Assembly (NCBI GenBank): GCA_964036045.1
Contig: OZ038384.1
Coordinates: forward strand, 23,985,000-24,048,999
Reading direction: 5' to 3'
DNA: 64,000 nucleotides
Origin: Eutreptiella sp. 'Long Island Sound 2002'
Taxonomy: Eukaryota > Euglenozoa > Euglenophyceae > Eutreptiales > Eutreptiaceae
The position numbers and the translations under genes were made by a program. Shown here in pieces: positions 1 to 10,759 of the stretch (positions are counted from its first letter, which is position 1; the number at the start of each line of letters is the position of its first letter). The notes under the pieces were generated by a model that ran no database searches, had not been told where the DNA came from, and worked only from the letters and a program-made list of their open reading frames with translations.

Positions 1-238
1 GTCAATCACAAAACTCGCCACGGAGAAGCGACGAAGGCGCGCGAACAGGCGACATCAGGCGGTGATTTCACGACAATTAGAAATCGCGGTAGAAATCGGG
101 TATTTCACCAATTTCTGACTGAAAATCGCCTAAGACAATAAAACTACGGTAATTCTACATCGATTTATTGGTTAGAAATCGGATTCCAGATTTCGCGGGT
201 TAGAGAACAGAGATAGCCGGTGTCAACAGCTTCCGCAC

Positions 239-320
239 GGGTGTGACGGCTCGCAGGCCTCTGGGCCATGGGCCATAACGGGTGTGACGGCTCACAGGCC
301 TCCGGGCCATGGGCCATAGG
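239..320. repeat. 41-bp tandem duplication
   Basis: Two near-identical copies of a 41-bp unit (239-279 and 280-320) begin GGGTGTGACGGCTC and contain GGGCCATGGGCCATA. They differ at a few positions. They abut a short LTR-end match at 319-337. The rest of 1-238 is AT-richer sequence with repeated AGAAATCG words and no recognisable gene. Confidence 0.75.
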
Positions 321-337
321 TTCTGGGTACCGCTTCA
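319..337 (-). repeat. Remnant of an E2-type LTR terminus
   Basis: The 19 bases GGTTCTGGGTACCGCTTCA match the outer ends of the two 3-kb LTRs at 24,739 and 38,840. They are followed by ATAG, the same 4 bp that flanks element E2. This suggests a truncated or rearranged LTR of the same family starting here on the minus strand. The adjoining 1-318 does not resemble the rest of the E2 LTR, so only the terminus is supported. Confidence 0.45.
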
Positions 338-1264
338 ATAGGGCTCAACATCCACCATAGCCCTCAAGGCTGTAAGCCCCAGCCGGTCCAGCTCCGCTCT
401 CAAGGACTTCGCCGCGTGGCTGTACGGCGGCTGGGCGGTCCACGGTACGAAGGGGCTTCTTGGTACAGCAGCAGGCGTAGGCATAGGCCGCCTTCTCACT
501 CCTCCCAGAGTATGGCTCAGCCCAGCAACCAGATGGTTCGCCTGCAGGCGATGAGGAGAGGCTCCCAGGGTCGTAGGTGACCCCTGGGGCGGGATCAGGG
601 GCTCCAACTTCGCCCTGATCTTCTGGGTGATGTCCCCAACCAGGTGGGCGGTCGTCCCTCGAAGGGCTTCTCTCAGCTTCGACCTGGTCAGAGAACGATT
701 CGATGATCCCCTCAATCCCCTGCTCTTACTCCCGCAAGATGATGGGCCTCTCCTCAGCCCGCTCAGGGTAGTATACCCAGGAAACTCATGGTGATGGTGA
801 TGATGATGTGGCTCTGCCGCATGGCAGAGCGGCGCAGAGCCTGAAGCCATTGGCTCCCTGGCAGTAGTTGCCTTGGGCCGCGCAGTGGCATGTAGGTCAA
901 CACAATAGGCTGGATAGGCCAGGGCGGGCATACCAGTAAAGCCTGTGCCCTCAGCCGTGGATGGATCCACACCATAGGCAGGATAGGCAGGGGCAGGCAT
1001 TCCAGTACAGCCTGTACCCTCAGCCGTCACAGCCGTAGGCGGGGTGGTTTTGGATGTGGATGATGTAGCGGCTGGGTCTGGAGTTGGGAGTGTGGTGGTT
1101 GTAGGAGAGGGTGAGGGGTGGAGGCCAGAGGCGCTTGGTGCGCTCTCGAAGGGTGGTTCTCTGGTTGTGCTTGTAGCATTCACCGTAGGGTCGCGCCCAT
1201 GTTCCACTCCTTCGTCTGCCCCCCTATTTCCTGCATCCTTCTCTCTCTTTCTCTTTCTCTTCAC
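335..1264 (-). CDS. Hypothetical low-complexity protein, 309 aa
   Basis: An open frame of 309 codons on the minus strand. It starts with a very basic stretch (MKRKRKREK), followed by a Ser/Thr/Pro-rich linker. Next come two tandem copies of a roughly 22-residue unit containing GMPA-AYPAY (DNA about 905-1030) and a run of seven histidines (DNA about 797-817). The C-terminal half is Arg/Pro-rich. No known domain is recognised. The stop codon is supplied by the LTR-like terminus at 335-337, so the natural C-terminus may be lost to an insertion. It could be a fragment of a retroelement gag or a chance frame in GC-rich DNA; no start context supports either. Confidence 0.28.
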   Translation of the reverse strand: MKRKRKREKDAGNRGADEGVEHGRDPTVNATSTTREPPFESAPSASGLHPSPSPTTTTLPTPDPAATSSTSKTTPPTAVTAEGTGCTGMPAPAYPAYGVDPSTAEGTGFTGMPALAYPAYCVDLHATARPKATTAREPMASGSAPLCHAAEPHHHHHHHEFPGYTTLSGLRRGPSSCGSKSRGLRGSSNRSLTRSKLREALRGTTAHLVGDITQKIRAKLEPLIPPQGSPTTLGASPHRLQANHLVAGLSHTLGGVRRRPMPTPAAVPRSPFVPWTAQPPYSHAAKSLRAELDRLGLTALRAMVDVEPY

Positions 1265-4049
1265 AGGGTTGGTCCCACCTCCTCTACTGAGAGACCCTTG
1301 AAGGCTGATCAGAGTCCCTCCAGTGAGTCATCAGCCGCGTCCACTGGCCCATGTAAGGGCACCGAAGGTACAGCGTCAGGTCCAGGTCCAAGCTCTCCTG
1401 GCGCTGGCATTGCTGGTGCCTCAGGCGCCGTCTTCGCGTCGATGTCCTCCTTCTTTGTGTCCATACTCGCCCTTCTTGCTCAGCACAGTCCTGTGCGCGC
1501 TGGGTGTACGGCACGGGGTTGCTGCCGGCACGCAGAGGCTGTCAGCACTCTGCTACCAGAAAGTTTTAAAAGAGTTGATTCAACTCTTTGTTGTGCCTCT
1601 CCTGCTGCTTGCCGCTGATGTAGGGTTCCTGCTGCTTGTTTTTGATGAAGAAAATGTTTTGTGATTGAAATACAAACACCTCAGGATGACCCAATGCCAG
1701 AGATAAACAAGTAGAGTTCAAAACAGGATCAAAGCATAGAAGGGCTGCAGTCAAATGAGTTAGATGCAAAGAGATATCAGCAAAGGAAATTCACAATAAC
1801 TACAACGGATAGACAATCGATGCAACTCAGAAATATTTTACAAAGACTGTGGAAAACAGATTGGAAAACTGCCCCAAGGGCTCACACTCTCCATAGTGCC
1901 ATCTTTGGGATGTGCACTCTTTGTTTCTGGTCCCATAGGTGCTGAGGTGGCATGGCTTGTGGCGCTGAGGTCACTGCCATGTCACATGGGAACTTCCTAC
2001 TTAGCTAGGCTGACTGGGTATGGAACCCAGGATCTCTCAAAAAGAGGTACCCCAGCCCCTAGGGTGCATACCACTAGGAAAACATAGATAAATTCATAGG
2101 CTCTGCCTCAGTATATCAGTGCCTCAGTCAACTCAGGAAAAGATGTTTTAGTGCACATTGCTTGGGGATTCAGGGGTCCACACAACATCCTGATTTGGTG
2201 TTTTGTTCTATAGGTCAAAATGTGTTATCACCCATTTTGGTTTAGCCAATACTAAGATAAAAATGCAAGAGTGCTTAGAGCGCCTCTAATACAACTAACG
2301 TATACCTTAAGCATTGGAAAAGCACTTTTTCTTACTCGGCCGGGCTGTATCGGGGACCATGGCAAACTTCATCCGGAGCCATGGCACCAACTGGTGACAG
2401 GCGTGCCGGCACACAGCCAAGGCGGGGCTGGTCTGCCAAACAGCTGGGCCCCGGAACTAGAGCCACAGGGGTGAGGCGATTGTACCGTAGACTCGCGGGA
2501 GCAATACCCCCTGTGGTGAGAGATACTGCACACGCCTGGGCAGCCTCCAGAGCTGCCGCCCACAGGAGGGGGCATGTGACCCTACCCACGGGCAAATCTA
2601 GGGACACCCTCCCACCCGGGACACCTGGAAGGGATGGCCGCGACACTGCCATCCCAAGCACTTGCGGGAGCGGCTTAAGAGGCGCCTGACCTAAGGCAGT
2701 GGGAGGGACAGGACGTCCCCCTGGTAAGACCTTCCTCCTGCATTGTCAAAGGAGGCATCCTGAGCTCCCGAAGATACCTACCTAAATATGTGTGAGTGTG
2801 CTGAGCCTCAGGACCTATGAGCAAGCTGCAGAAGTGATGTCCTAAGTATACCCCAGTGTGCACCCTTGCTAAACCAGGCGGATGTCTTCACGCGGTGCGA
2901 TGAGGTACGCCCCACGTCTCTCTACCCCTAGGCGCCCAGTTTCTGTGATGGAACCAACTGTCCTTGGGGGAATACCCAGCGCTAACGCCATGGTATTGGT
3001 TTTGTCTATCTACCTGCCTACTAAAGGGGAGGGGCGGCCAAAAGCTATGAGGCAATAAAATGTCTGGTTGCTATAAGGGCAAAACCTGGACCACCACGGC
3101 CACTACCCACCAAAAAGCCTGATAAATGTTCAGGAAACAGGCGGGACAGCGACACGATCACTACACCCTCTACACACCCTACTGTGGCACCATCTCTCGA
3201 AGGATTTGCGGACACAGCCGTGCTCAAGCCCTCACCCAGGCCTATCACACCTACAGAGAGGCTCTACTTCGTGGCGCTCATGAAGAGGACTCAGGCCCTA
3301 GTGGCCCACCTGTGAAAATGCAAGAGACCACAGCGCTACTAAGTTTTGTTGGCCTAACAGGGACGTCACAACACGTTTCCCTGCCAGGGCTTGGAGGGAG
3401 TGAGTGCTCTGTTTGCGTGCACAGCGTGAGTACAGGTCGTTCTTGAAGACAACGTTCCCAATTCCGGGCCGAGGCCCATGTCTCTCCACGCCATTCCTGG
3501 CTGAGGCCAGTTGGCGTTTCTGTGATCTGTGCCCTGTTTAGCTGGGCGAAAAAAATTGCTGCTGCACCAATCACCCTATACCTTGTCTACCCTGAGAACA
3601 TAGGTAAATGCAGGACAGCTTTTAGCGGAGGAACCTAACCTGCCTGGCCGTATTTTACGGGTCTCTGAAGGGAAAAAAATATACCGTCTAAAGGTTGCCC
3701 TATCAAGCAAGCAAGTTTAAGGAACTCCGCCCGTTCTCTTATAAAACGTAGGACGCAGCCCTAGGGTAACCTAAACAAGGGTCATGCCGGGTGCACTTCG
3801 CGTGGCCTACCCTTTAATGCGTCATATGCATGCACGAGTATGCACGAGTTCATAACCAGTCTGTTTTTTATCAAACTTCTCACGATAATTCCATAGTAAT
3901 CTATGTTCACAATCACTGACTCAGCCAGGGGGTGGCTCCTCCTGGGCTTAGTTACCTTACCCACCGCTTGGAAAACGAAAGCAGGTGAGAGAAGAAAACG
4001 AAACACAAGCGAAACGAAGCAAGGATGCACTCGTGTGTACGTTCTAGTC
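1265..4049. other. No gene recognised
   Basis: All frames are short and overlapping on both strands. I see pyrimidine-rich tracts near 1,240-1,260, a GC-rich block at 2,330-2,720 and otherwise mixed-composition DNA. A stretch near 2,010-2,080 has a tRNA-like B-box flavour (TATGGAACCC) but no fold I can support. Nothing here can be annotated with confidence. Confidence 0.6.
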
Positions 4050-4979
4050 CACCGTCATCCTTAAGCTGACCCTGCGTCACAAAACAGATTCCACTGATCG
4101 CGCTGCCGCTGATTGCGCTGATTTCACTCCTGCCTGCCGCTTCCGCAGCTGCCGCAGATTTTACGTCAGCTTTTTCCCAAATTTTCCTGTGATGCTAATT
4201 GTGTTAGATCACTAATCACTAAAGCTGTTCAAATGGAAAAGAATACGGTGGAGCAGCTGCCGTCTAGAGGTTTAGATAATAGTGCTGCCCGAAAGGTTGA
4301 AACCCCATTGAGAATGGTATGGGTAAACAATTGAACTTCGTTTCATTGCTTAGATGTGCCTTGGTGTCGTGCCTCCAACCAAACTACGTGAATTTTGCGC
4401 AAAAATCACTTGTGGTTGGTTTTTGTAAGTAAAATCAGCTACCGTCTAGACGTTTGGGTACTAGGGTGCTCCCTGAAAGGTTAAAAACGCATTGAGAATG
4501 GTATGGGTAAATACTGATTGCAATGGAACTTCGTCTCCTTGCTTAGATGTCCCTTGGTGTCGTGCATTCAACCAAACTACGTGATTTTTGCGTAAAAATC
4601 ACTTATGCCTGGTTTTTGTAAGTGAAATCAGCTTCCGTCTAGAGGTTTGGGTACTAGGGTGCTCCCCGAAAGGTTAAAAACGCATTGAGAATGCTATGGC
4701 TAAATAATGATTGCAAGTTAGAAGGATAAAGGAATTAAGTAACAACAGTGAAAAAGTTGTGAAAAAGAAGTTGAATCAGTGCAAGCAATTAAAAACGATG
4801 GGGTGCCAAGTGGTGCCATGCCAGTTGTGCTAATGCGCAATTTGGCTGTGAGGAACACTTATACGATGATAATCTATGTCAAAGGTGGCAAGTTGGAGGG
4901 GAGTGAAATCAGTGAAAAAAATTCTGAAACAGAAGTGAAATCAGTTTTGTGACGAAGGGTCAGCTTAAGGATGACAGTG
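4050..4979. mobile_element. Possible TIR-bounded non-autonomous element, 0.93 kb
   Basis: The ends form an imperfect inverted repeat of about 45 bp. The left arm begins CACCGTCATCCTTAAGCTGA and the right arm, read in reverse complement, begins CACTGTCATCCTTAAGCTGA. Both arms continue through a shared CGTCACAAAAC segment. The interior is non-coding and AT-rich and holds a tandem repeat. A clear target-site duplication is not visible. The CAC start could suggest a CACTA-like class, but that is weak. Confidence 0.5.
4245..4715. repeat. About 190-bp tandem repeat, 2.5 copies
   Basis: Three successive diverged copies share CGTCTAGA, then GAAAGGTTRAAA at 4,291, 4,475 and 4,668, then CATTGAGAATG. 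The spacings are 184 and 193 bp. The copies lie inside the TIR-bounded segment 4,050-4,979 and the third is truncated. Confidence 0.75.
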
Positions 4980-5291
4980 TCAGAGGAACAAAAAAAGGGA
5001 GTTGTGTTGTATGAGCAGTTGACACAGTTACCCCGCATTGCATCGCAGCACAGGACCCGTAGCCCCCTGTGACAACCACTCCCTGGCTGGACGCCATCTG
5101 TGAGCATGAAAATGTCACTCTGATGTGGCCTTTGCCCCCCACTCCCGCGTACCAAAAAGAATTTCCGTTGGTCCACCCCCCCCTAACGGTGCCGAATATG
5201 GACAACAGGCAGTTAGCTGCTTGCGTTCCAGGTAGCCCAGGGACTCAGGTCTGCTTGCAGCCATGAGCGCGAGCAGTGGGATGTTGGACAA

Positions 5292-5738
5292 ATGTGCATC
5301 TGCTTTGGAACCCATTTTCAGGACGGGCAGTTGAATGGACAGTTGTGCACAGAGCAACAGCATCCAGAGCATGGACAGTTGTGCGCAGAGCAACAGCACG
5401 ATCCAGAGCTTGCCATTGACCAGCTCTGGGGTGAAGATGTGCCAACAGATGGTGGGATGGAGCAGCGGCTGCAGGAGCGGCCGCTGGAAGACCCCGAGTT
5501 CTCTAAGGAAGAGCTTTGGCGCTGGCAGGAGGAGGAGGAGCTGGTGTGTCACTCCGCCAGGCAATTGGGTTGGGACGGGCATCTTGCAGAAGAAGAATGG
5601 CTGTTGCAGGACCAGCAGCTGCAGCTGAGGCAGTGGATAAGCCCATCGTTGCTGGAGCAGGTGGCGGTTGAATGGATGCAGGAAGATGGGCAAGCAGGTG
5701 TGTTGATGTGTTGTGGGGCCTTTGTAGTTGTAGCCTGA
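5292..5738 (+). CDS. Hypothetical Gln/Glu/Trp-rich protein, 148 aa
   Basis: The frame opens at ATG 5,292 and encodes 148 residues rich in Glu, Gln, Leu and Trp. It has an internal repeat of the form GQLC-EQQH (twice near the N-terminus). A probably helical middle follows, with motifs such as KEELWRWQEEEEL and LLQDQQLQLRQW. The amphipathic, low-complexity pattern looks more protein-like than surrounding frames, but no family is recognised. The opposite strand is also open over much of the same interval (5,115-5,744), which lowers confidence. It could be a relic of a gag-like ORF. Confidence 0.3.
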   Translation: MCICFGTHFQDGQLNGQLCTEQQHPEHGQLCAEQQHDPELAIDQLWGEDVPTDGGMEQRLQERPLEDPEFSKEELWRWQEEEELVCHSARQLGWDGHLAEEEWLLQDQQLQLRQWISPSLLEQVAVEWMQEDGQAGVLMCCGAFVVVA

Positions 5739-5987
5739 CCTCAACCCCCGAGACTAGGGATGCGTTGGAAGGGGACAAGGGGGAACCCCCCTCCCAATCC
5801 AGGGCGCCCAACGTTATGCCCAGCCACTGTCCCCCTGACGCAAAGTGCCAGCTTCAACGGAATTTGTAACCAACAGTAACCGCCCCCAACCGCTTTGGCA
5901 ACCTCCCCCAAACCACCTGTCCAACCGTTGCTGGGGCAGCCTCTGAGTTCCCTCTACTTCTACCCCCCCCCCCCCCTCTGTGTCCCC

Positions 5988-6885
5988 CGAATGCCGTGTC
6001 CAACTAACACTTCCGTTCAGACCGTATTTTTTGAGGACATATACCTAATGAAGTACCTAATTATATACCGGGCTTCAGAATCGAGTTTTCAGGCTAAAGG
6101 ATTGCGGAAATGAGGGGTTGTACTGAGTAACTGTGGGTAAATTTGTAACATAGGATGTGAGGGAATGGTGTTCCTCAACTACAGGAGTGCTGGAACTGCA
6201 GAACAAATCTCTGGCTTTCTGTTGCCGGACATTGTTGCCTTAGAAATCATGAAGGCCATTTGAGAGAAGGTCGAGAGAAGCAAGAGAGAAGAGGAGAGCA
6301 CTAAGCGCAAATTGACATGGGAGTCATGGGATAGAGTTCTTCAGAAGAGGTGGAGCACAGGCCCCATAAATCAAAAGTTTGGAAGAAGTGTCACGAGCGA
6401 TGTAAGACACCGTGGCCAAAATGTCTGATGTGCACTCATATAACTTTCTTGGAACTCCCCAGGCGACCAGCCTACCAGCTTGGCAGCAGCCGCCGAGGCA
6501 GGCAGTCCAGCATAGAATCAGGTCTTAGGAACCGTGTGACCAATGCAACAGTGCGGGGACAGTGCCCCCACACTCAATGCCCACCCACGCCCACGGCATG
6601 CCCAAACGATGCCCAAACAAGCCCACGTGATGCCTTGCCCAGCCCACGCAGTGCCTACAATGCACACTAGGCCCCCGTATCCAGGTGCACTTGGTGCGAA
6701 CACTGGCCAGTACCATAAGGCACTCGTGAGAGATGTTAGACTCATTTGGAACCATTTGCAACCGTGCAAAACCCTTGGTCTGGGGCAGGGAAGTAATCCC
6801 CCCCCCATTGTCCAACGAACAATTTTGTCCTCAAAAAATACAGTTGGAACGGGAGTGTTCGTTGGACACGCCGTTCCGTGACAAT
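5988..6885. mobile_element. Possible TIR-bounded element, 0.9 kb
   Basis: Sequence at about 5,988-6,040 (GTGTCCAACTAACACTTCCG, then a poly-T run and GAGGACA) recurs inverted at about 6,825-6,885 (reverse complement GTGTCCAACGAACACTCCCG, same poly-T and GAGGACA). Arms are roughly 50 bp and about 80% alike by eye. The interior has no convincing ORF. The arrangement fits a small inverted-repeat transposon, but no target duplication was found. Confidence 0.42.
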
Positions 6886-7744
6886 ATTCTGAAACGGCGG
6901 TCACACATCCCTCAGCACAAGACACACAGCTCATTGAAAGTACAAAGTGATGGAGGCCTCCAACTCGCACTTTTCAGTGTAGAAGCCCTTGTTGCGGTCC
7001 CGCTTCATGCAGAAAAGCTGAACATGCTGCTCAGGCTTGGGGTCCTCCTTGTTCTTGGCATAGGCAGAAGTGGCAGCCTTGGGGACCTTTGGGACGGACA
7101 CTGCTTGTATCGCACCTCCTAGCCAGGTGCCAGCAGAGAATCAGTCATGATGGGCAATAGAGGTCCATGAACATACAGGTGGTTATTGCTTCGCATGCTG
7201 CATACACATTGCTTGCCTCGTGCCTCTGGCGTCAAGCCGTGTAGCAGCGTAAACATAGTGTAGAGGGATTGATTGCAAGATTGTAAAGTACGTGTATACG
7301 TATACGTGCATACGTAGGTGATTGGAAGGCGGGTTGAAGGATTCGTGAGGGCGGTAGGTATGTTGTCGACTGACTGAATGATTGACCGGGTAGTGGGCGA
7401 GAGAGACTGGAAGTTTTGCGGAAATGTGAATGAATAGTGAGGAAGTGACGAACTGAGATATCCTACGCAATTGTAGTTTACCCCTTGCCGATGACCAAAT
7501 TAGAGGGCGAGTGCGTGGGCTTTAACTTGATGCCCGCGGAAAGTGGCGTAGGAATCGAGGCCGTTGGTTGGGTGGAGGTTGTAGCGCCGTCAGTTCGAAG
7601 CTGTGTGGAGCTGCGTAGAGCGTATTGCTGCAATGCCTGCAGACCAAATGGCGGAAAAGAACGGTGAAGTTGTGGGTTGATTGCTGTGGAGGATGAACGC
7701 AAGCGGTATTGTTTGGAGGGGCAATAATCGGCGACGGTGACACT

Positions 7745-7800
7745 TTGTTTTTTTCTTTGATATCCATCTTAGCACCAACCTGAGAATATCCGTAAGCCTG
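7745..7800 (-). repeat. Fragment of the 1.2-kb dispersed repeat, inverted
   Basis: Read on the minus strand this matches the part of the copy at 19,952-21,146 that contains GTTGGTGCTAAGATGGATAT and the AAGAAA run after it. It joins directly onto the 470-bp dispersed repeat at 7,808, so these families are assembled as mosaics. Confidence 0.6.
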
Positions 7801-7807
7801 CCAAATG

Positions 7808-8279
7808 CAATGGGCTTGGCATTGCCCACATAACACTGATTTAGCTTTTTAGCTATTAGGAATTAGTTGTAGGGCGCTGTATAGTAAAGTGGTTTCCATT
7901 TTGTATGTGCAAGAGTGCATAGATGTGATTTTGTAGACACATATTGGGATTCGCCTATATGGGAAACCCATGTGTGCATGTTTAATTCTGCATGATACTC
8001 AATTCTTGATTGAGTGTGAATGATATGTCTACTTCTACTCTTATACGTTGAAACCTATGTTGCAGGAATGCAAATAAATCACTGCGTGAGAGCATATTCA
8101 AGATTCCACCAGTTCAAGACTTGAGAACTGCTACCAGGGACCTGAGGGTTCGTGTTCTCTGCCAAGCACACCAAGAAAACAGAGATTTTTGGGAAATACA
8201 GCCCATTATTGGAGATTATTGTTCAGTTTAAACCGGTTGCAGGATTGGCAAAATTGGGGTTATTTACTACCGTATTACA
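7808..8279. repeat. 470-bp dispersed repeat, copy 1
   Basis: This matches 10,282-10,751 in direct orientation at roughly 90% by eye. It starts at CAATGGGCTTGGCATTGCCC and ends at ACTACCGTATTACA. It contains TTTAGCTTTTTAGCTATTAG and a stretch beginning CCCATTATTGGAGATTATTG. The terminal word TACCGTATTACA also occurs at 13,180, next to a microsatellite. No coding capacity is evident. Confidence 0.85.
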
Positions 8280-8337
8280 ATTTATTTGCCCTGATTGGTG
8301 TATTTGGAGGTGGAATGTAATTATTATCCCTGCAAAA

Positions 8338-9693
8338 TGAAGACCAGAAGGCCTCCAGATCGACAGGGGAGCAGACGTGGCAACCGCAAGGCTAATCCTG
8401 GTCAGCGAGAGTACTGTAGGGACCACAAATTCAGCGGAACGTGCCGTGACTCCAGTGAATGTGAGGGTTTTGTACTAACAGACGACCACAGACGTGATAA
8501 AAATGGCGTAAGGACGTGTTCGTCAGTACGGTTGCGTTCGAGGAGTTCTGCCACTGTGCGCCGTGTCTCACCTGTGTGCAGGAGCCTTGACGGCTCATGA
8601 CAACGTGGCGATTGCCGTGACAACGACACTGGGGAGTGCCATCCAAAGAAGTTGGCGGGCAAGCGAGCAGTATGGCAGAGGCTATCGCAGCTTCAGTGTG
8701 CGATGGAGATCACCGTGGACTATGAACAAGCTGACAGACGTAAGCTGTTAGACAAAGAGGCAAAAGCCGTAACCAACTGGTTGTAGCAAGCGTTTACGGA
8801 GTTTGAGGCGCCCCTCAGGCAGCAAGTGCAGCGCAAGAGTTTGGAATAAACGCGGAAGAGGACGAACGACAAAGCCCCAATCGGACAGCGCAGGCGATAT
8901 GGGAAACGCAACACCAGCAGCTGGAGGAGGAAACTACGAAGCTTAGGGATCAGCAAGCGGAGCTGGTAACGACTGCACGCAGATGGGTTGAAAAGAGCAG
9001 CGGGCTATTGGTGACCTTCGGACAAAGATTGCAGGAGGTCAAGATGACGCTGAATAAGATGTTACGGCCGCTGGTGGTGGGCCAACAACAGATACAAAAA
9101 CTGAGGAGTGGAGTTGAGGTATTGCCCACCCATGACCAAGTACAGGGATAGTTACAGCAGTTGGCAAGCAAGTACGACGTAACCAAGGGCGTGGGGGACA
9201 CGAGAGGAGATAAGGCGACGATGAACTGCGAGGAGGCAAACACGGGGAGGGGCGAAAGAGGGGAGATGAAGGAGATGAGAACCAGACAGCCAAAGAGAGG
9301 GCTGAATGGCGGCGCTGATGACGGACGCAAGCCGGAGCGAAGTGTTCGAAAAACAATAATCAAGACGCGGACGGGTTACGACACGAGCCCAAGTGAACGA
9401 GAGGACATCACAGAGGTAGAAGGATTCGAGGACACGAGTACGAGGGAATATGGCGGCCATAAAACACGCTATGCTGACGCAAAAGGGCGACACCGGGCAA
9501 GTGGCAAGATGCAACAGCGAGAGCAGTTTCAACAAGCATCCAGCGAAGGCGACAGCGACGTAAATGTGAGGAGAACGAAAAGCGGGCGAGGGGGAGGACA
9601 GTGTGTGCAGCTACAGTGGGTGATAACGAGGCCGGTACAGCTTTTGTTTCGAGGGTTGCACGCTCAAGTGCTTTTGCTTTTGTTTGCTTTCTG
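8338..9693 (+). pseudogene. Decayed coiled-coil ORF of unknown family
   Basis: Two open stretches look protein-like but are broken. From 8,338 (ATG AAG ACC) about 85 codons encode a basic, Cys-containing segment (REYCRDHKF..C..SSEC). After stops and a frame change, an open stretch from about 8,807 encodes a long charged helix, with heptad-like wording such as QQLEEETTKLRDQQAEL. It is interrupted by one TAG at 9,149-9,151 and stays open to 9,693. A basic N-terminal Cys region followed by a coiled coil resembles ORF1 or gag proteins of retroelements, but I recognise no family. It lies between two copies of a 470-bp repeat and may be the relic of a mobile element. Confidence 0.35.
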
Positions 9694-10281
9694 ACCACTG
9701 GTTTTACTCGCATATGGTTGTATTTTTTTATAAATATATATATACACCAGCAGCTACACAATCAGTGCAGCGCTGCGTCGTACATTAGTGAGTACAGAGA
9801 TCTGCCCAGTGCTTTGCCTGTGCAATGGTTACAAACACTGTGCACTGTGCATGCCTATCTACCTGATGCACTGATTTCTCTTGTGCAAGCTTGCGAGGAA
9901 TGCATTGTGGGTATGGGTGTTTGTAAGTTTTTTTTGTTTTTTGTTCTCCCCTTTCCGGAAAGCTGCAGAGTGTTGAGCTTTTGCAGTAAGTAGTGGATAG
10001 GCATCCCCAGCGTCCAGATGGGAGAAAGCACAGCAGCTTTTTTGTCAGAAAGCGCTTTAAATGCTTTTATAAGTTAAAGGCAAAATTGTTTTGTGTCCAG
10101 CAGGGGTTTTAGGGGGTATGACTGCAGGTCAGACCCACATACTGATTTCTGTAGAATTCAGATGCTTAAAGGCATTTCTTCCCTATACTATGGCTGCCCA
10201 TGGGACAACACCAAACCCATGTATGTACATTTTCAGCCCAAACATGGCTGAACACCCATGTTCAGGCTTGGGAGGAACGTG
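9694..10281. other. No gene recognised
   Basis: AT-rich sequence including a run around 9,724-9,747 (poly-T then ATATATATATA) and further poly-T tracts near 9,935. I see no coding or RNA feature. Confidence 0.6.
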
Positions 10282-10751
10282 CAATGGGTTTGGCATTGCC
10301 CCCATAACACTCATTTAGCTTTTTAGCTATTAGGAATTCAGTGTAGGGTGCTATATAAGAAAGTGGTTGCATTTTGTATGCGCAAGAGTGCATAGGTGTG
10401 ATTTTGTAGACACACATTAGGATATGCCTATATGGGAAACCCATGTGTGCATGTGCAATTCTGCATGATACTCAATTCTTGATGGAGTGTGAATGATATG
10501 TCTACTTCTACTCTTATAGGTTGAAACCTATGTCACAGGAGTGCCAATAAATCACTCCGTGAGGGCATATTCAAGATTCCACTAATTCGAGACTTGAGAG
10601 CTGCTACCACGGACCAGAGGGTTTGTGGTCTCTGGGAAGTACACCAAGAAAACATAGGTTTTGGGAAATACGGCCCATTATTGGAGATTATTGTTCAGTT
10701 GGAACCAGTTGCAGGATTGGCAAAATTGGGGTTATTTACTACCGTATTACA
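10282..10751. repeat. 470-bp dispersed repeat, copy 2
   Basis: Direct copy of 7,808-8,279. It ends at ACTACCGTATTACA and is followed immediately by the GA-rich minisatellite block. The same terminal word recurs at 13,180 on the far side of that block. The satellite block 10,752-13,156 may therefore sit inside a larger composite unit. Confidence 0.85.
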
Positions 10752-10759
10752 GAGAGAGG

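Noticed and set aside
5800-5825. GGGCGCCCAACGTTATG, resembling a Lys-tRNA retroviral primer site
   Set aside because: The TGG start is missing, and no LTR end or gag follows in the right orientation.
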